Shown piece after piece: positions 61,250 through 64,000 of a stretch of DNA of 64,000 nt. A program made the translations under genes and the position numbers. Under the pieces are notes generated by a model. It was not told the DNA's origin and ran no database searches. It saw only the letters and a list, made by a program, of their open reading frames with translations. The DNA is from Streptomyces antibioticus (GTDB lineage Bacteria > Actinomycetota > Actinomycetes > Streptomycetales > Streptomycetaceae): contig NZ_KQ948435.1 in NCBI RefSeq assembly GCF_001514065.1, forward strand, positions 124,001-188,000. The letters run 5' to 3'. Each line of letters opens with the position of its first letter. Position 1 is the first letter of the stretch.

Positions 61250-62784
61250 GGCTTCACCTCGGGATGCGCGGCCAGCAGGGTCTCCACGGTGTCCGCCTCC
61301 TCCGGGCGTTTGTCCTCGCGGTAGCGGACTACGCGGGCGAAGCGCAGGGTGACGCCGGCCGGGTAGCGGGTGGACCGCTGCAGACCGTCGTAGGCGATCT
61401 CCACGACGAGTTCGGGGCGTACGGTCACGACGTAGCCGTCGGTGCCGGTGGCCAGCTCCTGGAGCCGCTCGGTCTGCCAGGTCAGCATCGCGTCGGTCAT
61501 GCCCTTGAAGGTCTTGCCGAGCATCGCGTAGGAGCCGTCCTCCTGCCGCGCTCCCAGGTGCAGGTTGGAGAGCTTGCCGGTGCGGCGGCCGTGGCCCCAT
61601 TCGGCGGCCAGGACGACCAGGTCGAGGGTGTGGACGGGCTTGACCTTCAGCCAGGACGCGCCGCGGCGGCCCGCGCTGTAGGGGGCGTCGAGGGACTTCA
61701 CCACCACGCCCTCGTGGCCGCGCTCCAGCGTCTCGGCGAGGAAGGACTCCGCCGCGCCGAGGTCGTCCGGCCCGGACACCAGCGTCCGGCGCACCCGCAT
61801 CGGCTCGGGGACGAGCCGGGCCAGCTCCGTGTGCCGCTGCGCGAAGGGCAGGTCCAGGAGGTCGTGGCCGTCGACCGACAGGGCGTCGAAGAACACGGGG
61901 GAGACGGGGACCTGTTCGGCCGCCGTGGCCACATCCACGCGGGAGCCGACCCGGCCCGCCGTCTCCTGGAAGGAGCGGGGCCGCCCGGCCGCGTCGAAGG
62001 AGATGACCTCGCCGTCGAGGATGAACCGGTCACCCCTCAACTCGTGTGCCGCGGCGGTCAGTTCGGGGAGGCGGTCGGTGATGTCGTCGAGGGTGCGGGT
62101 GTAGACGCGGACCGTGTCGCCGTCGCGGTGCACCTGGACGCGGATGCCGTCGAGCTTCTCCTCGACCGCGCACGCACCGAGCTTCTCGACCGCCTCGGCC
62201 ACGGATGTGGCGCTGTGCGCCAGCATCGGCAGGACCGGGCGGCCGACGGTGAGACGGAAGCGGTCGAGGGCCTCGGGACCGTCCGCGAGCAACGCCTCGG
62301 CGACCGTCTGGAGGGAACCGGCGAGCATGACCGCGCGGCGGACGTCCGCGGGCGGCGCCTCCGTCGCCTGGGCGAGGCCCTCGGTGGCGACGGCGTCCAG
62401 GGCGCCCTGCCGCACCTCGCCGCTGAGCAGGCCGAGCAGGAAGCGCTGTTCCGGCTCGGTGGCCGCGCTCATCAACTCGCCTACCAGCCTTACCCGTTCG
62501 GCCTGTGAGCCGGTGCCCGACACCTTTCCGAGTTCGCTCAGCAGCGCGTCCACCGCGCGGACGGTGAGGCTGGGTTCGGCGGCCGGGGGGACCGGACGGC
62601 TCAGCACCTTCCAGCCCACCCCCAGCCGTCCCTGCGGCAGTCGTCCCGCGAGGTACGGGATGACGATCGGTACGTCGTCGGGCTCGGCCTCCCGGAACAG
62701 CTCCGCGAGCAGCGCGGTCTTCTTCGACCGTGCCGAGGTCGCGGCGACCTCCTGGGACACCTGGGCCAGCCGGGCAAGAAGCAT
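61246..62784 (-). CDS. ligB: ATP-dependent DNA ligase (LigB-like)
   Basis: 512 aa. N-terminal helical DNA-binding domain (1-180), adenylation motif with Lys210 ('VEEKLDGIRVQVH'), 'RFILDGEVISFDAAGRPRSF' near 255, 'EGVVVKSLDAPYSAGRRG' near 365 and 'WLKVKPVHTLDLVVLAAEWG' near 385. OB-fold C-terminal. Matches the mycobacterial LigB type, an accessory ligase besides NAD-dependent LigA. It is not part of a Ku/LigD end-joining set here. Confidence 0.94.
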   Translation of the reverse strand: MLLARLAQVSQEVAATSARSKKTALLAELFREAEPDDVPIVIPYLAGRLPQGRLGVGWKVLSRPVPPAAEPSLTVRAVDALLSELGKVSGTGSQAERVRLVGELMSAATEPEQRFLLGLLSGEVRQGALDAVATEGLAQATEAPPADVRRAVMLAGSLQTVAEALLADGPEALDRFRLTVGRPVLPMLAHSATSVAEAVEKLGACAVEEKLDGIRVQVHRDGDTVRVYTRTLDDITDRLPELTAAAHELRGDRFILDGEVISFDAAGRPRSFQETAGRVGSRVDVATAAEQVPVSPVFFDALSVDGHDLLDLPFAQRHTELARLVPEPMRVRRTLVSGPDDLGAAESFLAETLERGHEGVVVKSLDAPYSAGRRGASWLKVKPVHTLDLVVLAAEWGHGRRTGKLSNLHLGARQEDGSYAMLGKTFKGMTDAMLTWQTERLQELATGTDGYVVTVRPELVVEIAYDGLQRSTRYPAGVTLRFARVVRYREDKRPEEADTVETLLAAHPEVKP

Positions 62785-62836
62785 GCGTCCAGAGTTACAT
62801 GCCGAGGAACGCTTGTCCTTCGGCTGCGGGTGCGTC

Positions 62837-62865
62837 GTGGCTGGTCGCGCAGTTCCCCGCGCCCC
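62837..62865. repeat. Dispersed 29-bp intergenic repeat, copy 2
   Basis: Identical to 54071-54099 over 29 bp. It ends at the base before the TrxR-like gene stop codon (62866) and is followed by TTAGGGGG, so CCCC(TTA)GGGG can also fold. It occupies the gap upstream of the ligase gene. Confidence 0.85.
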
Positions 62866-63789
62866 TTAGGGGGTCGCATCCAGGTCGGCGAAGAGCAACT
62901 CCCCGTTGATGGTGGCTCCAGCCCGGTACCCGCCTGCCGCCGCGTTCACTACCTGCTCGGAGAAGCCCATCGCATTGCCGACCGCCCAGACGCCCGGCAC
63001 CGAGGTAAGCCCGGTCGGGTCGACCACCGGGTACGAGCCGAAAGGGGTCTCCGTGAACTTGGCACCGAGCTTCTCCAGCAGCCCGTTCTGCGGGACCGCC
63101 CGCGGTGCGACGAACAGCGCCTCGCGTGCGTGCACCGAGCCGTCGGCCAGGCGTACGCCCGTCAGGCGGTCGTCCTCGACCCGCAGACTCGCGACTTCGC
63201 CCGGCACCACCTTCACGCCCGCCGCCGCGAGCCTGCGCAGGTCGTCGTCCGACAGTTCCTCCTCCGCGACCGTGTGCAGGAAGAACGTCACGTCCTTCGA
63301 CCACTGGGACACCATCAGCGCCTGGTGCACGCTCAAGGGCGTCGTGGCCAGGACGCCGAATGCCTGGTCGCGGACCTCCCAGCCGTGGCAGTACGGGCAG
63401 TGCAGCACGTCCTTGCCGAAGCGCTCGGCGACGCCGGGGACGGCCGGGAGCTCGTCCTTGAGGCCGGTGGCGATGACGAGGCGGCGTGCCGTGAGGGTGC
63501 GACCGCTCTCCAGGGTCACGGCGAAGCCCTCGGCCACCTCGACCACCCGGTCCCGGACCAGCTCGACGCCGTACCGGGCGATCTCCTCGCGGCCGGCCGC
63601 CAGGAACTCGGCCGGGGACATGCCGTCCCGGGTCAGGTAGCCCTGCATGTGGGCGGACGGCGCGTTGCGGGGCTCGCCCGCACCGACGACCAGCGTCCGG
63701 CGCCTCGCGCGGCCCAGGACGAGAGCCGCGGAGAGGCCGGCCGCGCCGCCACCGATCACGATCACTTCGTATGCGTGGGTGTCAGTCAT
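62866..63789 (-). CDS. Thioredoxin reductase-like NAD(P)/FAD oxidoreductase
   Basis: 307 aa from ATG 63789. FAD site 'VIVIGGGAAGLSAALVLGRA' near 10, redox-active Cys pair 'VLHCPYCHGWEV' near 137 and 'VPGVWAVGNAMGFSEQVVNA' near 270. The NAD(P) domain lies between (about 120-240), although its classical GxGxxA is poorly kept. Such proteins reduce small disulfides. No thioredoxin gene is near. Divergent from an XRE-type regulator. Confidence 0.88.
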   Translation of the reverse strand: MTDTHAYEVIVIGGGAAGLSAALVLGRARRRTLVVGAGEPRNAPSAHMQGYLTRDGMSPAEFLAAGREEIARYGVELVRDRVVEVAEGFAVTLESGRTLTARRLVIATGLKDELPAVPGVAERFGKDVLHCPYCHGWEVRDQAFGVLATTPLSVHQALMVSQWSKDVTFFLHTVAEEELSDDDLRRLAAAGVKVVPGEVASLRVEDDRLTGVRLADGSVHAREALFVAPRAVPQNGLLEKLGAKFTETPFGSYPVVDPTGLTSVPGVWAVGNAMGFSEQVVNAAAGGYRAGATINGELLFADLDATP

Positions 63790-63818
63790 GCCGCCACGGT
63801 TGCGCTGCGGGTGCGGGA

Positions 63819-63849
63819 TTGACAAACGTCTTTGCCGATTCTGCAATAC
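63819..63849 (+). promoter_or_regulatory. Promoter of the XRE gene, possibly leaderless
   Basis: TTGACA at 63819-63824 is a consensus -35. TGCAAT (63842) or CAATAC (63844) are possible -10 elements at 17-19 bp. Transcription would begin very close to the ATG at 63854. The dyad TTGC-N7-GCAA (63832-63846) lies in the spacer. Confidence 0.45.
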
Positions 63850-63853
63850 GGGC

Positions 63854-64000
63854 ATGAGTGCAGAAGAAGTAGAGGGCGTGCTGGCGGATGTCGGTCCCCG
63901 GCTGCGTCGGATCCGCAAAGAGCGCGAGGTGACCCTCGCCGCGCTGTCCGAGGTGACCGGCATCTCCGTGAGCACCCTGTCCCGGCTGGAGTCGGGGCTG
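63854..64000 (+). CDS. XRE-family regulator, N-terminal part (runs off the window)
   Basis: 49 residues are visible. HTH_3: 'RLRRIRKEREVTLAALSEVT' and 'GISVSTLSRLESGL'. In this family a cupin ligand domain usually follows, making a protein near 190 aa. It diverges from the TrxR-like flavoprotein gene and is probably its regulator. Confidence 0.85.
   Translation, partial: MSAEEVEGVLADVGPRLRRIRKEREVTLAALSEVTGISVSTLSRLESGL

Noticed and set aside
1-64000. CRISPR arrays, tRNA/rRNA genes, insertion sequences, prophage or a defence island
   Set aside because: Repeats found are short tandem or two-copy elements without regular spacers; no cloverleaf-like segment, transposase, integrase or nuclease cassette was seen.

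Overview
This is high-GC actinobacterial chromosome, almost certainly Streptomyces. The evidence is strong third-position G/C bias, frequent GTG/TTG starts, ATGA/GTGA gene overlaps, and typical families: a whiJ/abaA-like XRE + DUF397 + anti-sigma-type ATPase locus, RppA naphthalene synthase with its P450, tripeptidyl aminopeptidase, and a c-di-AMP riboswitch on an NlpC/P60 gene. From memory, the order (purB, bioDAB/bioF, clpP, urease, tap, rocD/ddaH, pfkA, murT/gatD, def, rppA/CYP158, ligase) resembles the SCO12xx region of S. coelicolor in inverse orientation. That was not checked. There are no tRNA, rRNA, CRISPR or insertion sequences, and nothing suggests an island; this is mostly conserved arm-proximal or core chromosome.

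Layout. 1-4.8 kb: partial ROK regulator, then a NarL-type two-component system divergent from a two-gene ABC transporter, then a small unknown gene. 4.9-11.4 kb: mismatch DNA glycosylase, purB, an SGNH hydrolase, two overlapping CNNM/CBS membrane proteins, a GNAT enzyme and a broken F420-dependent oxidoreductase. 11.4-17.1 kb: MacB/FtsX-type exporter, an RHH/Fic-like toxin-antitoxin-type pair, a methyltransferase and a secreted lipase. 17.2-19.5 kb: a LAL-type LuxR regulator without the usual ATPase domain. 19.6-24.1 kb: biotin genes bioB-bioA-bioD divergent from bioF around a perfect inverted repeat. 24.1-26.5 kb: whiJ-like trio and a secreted NlpC/P60 hydrolase under a c-di-AMP riboswitch. 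27-30.3 kb: clpP paralogue divergent from an orphan Phd/YefM antitoxin, then an ABC-2-like membrane protein divergent from its likely TetR repressor. 30.4-34.9 kb: urease ureABCFGD. 35-41.5 kb: secreted tripeptidyl aminopeptidase, NAD-dependent epimerase-like protein, PlsC acyltransferase, and an Lrp-ddaH-rocD arginine/ornithine group. 41.6-45.6 kb: one operon with LytTR regulator, small membrane protein, sodium:solute symporter and LytS-type kinase. 45.6-50.1 kb: small membrane protein, Ser/Thr kinase, DUF6777-like lipoprotein, CtaG-like protein. 50.2-54 kb: pfkA, gatD/murT (lipid II amidation), peptide deformylase. 54.1-58.9 kb: TetR divergent from an acyl-CoA dehydrogenase, then rppA-P450-cupin (flaviolin-type pigment). 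59-64 kb: small protein, NADP-type succinic semialdehyde dehydrogenase, NUDIX hydrolase, ATP-dependent DNA ligase, TrxR-like flavoprotein and a partial XRE regulator.

The most interesting signals are regulatory and small: three TGTA hexamers at exact 9-bp phasing over a leaderless antitoxin promoter facing clpP; a degenerate Fic-like protein behind a leaderless RHH gene whose promoter is a palindrome; a Cys/His-rich tail on BioB; a hairpin that would hide the Shine-Dalgarno of the TTG-started tap gene; the ATPase-less LAL regulator; and several short intergenic tandem repeats.
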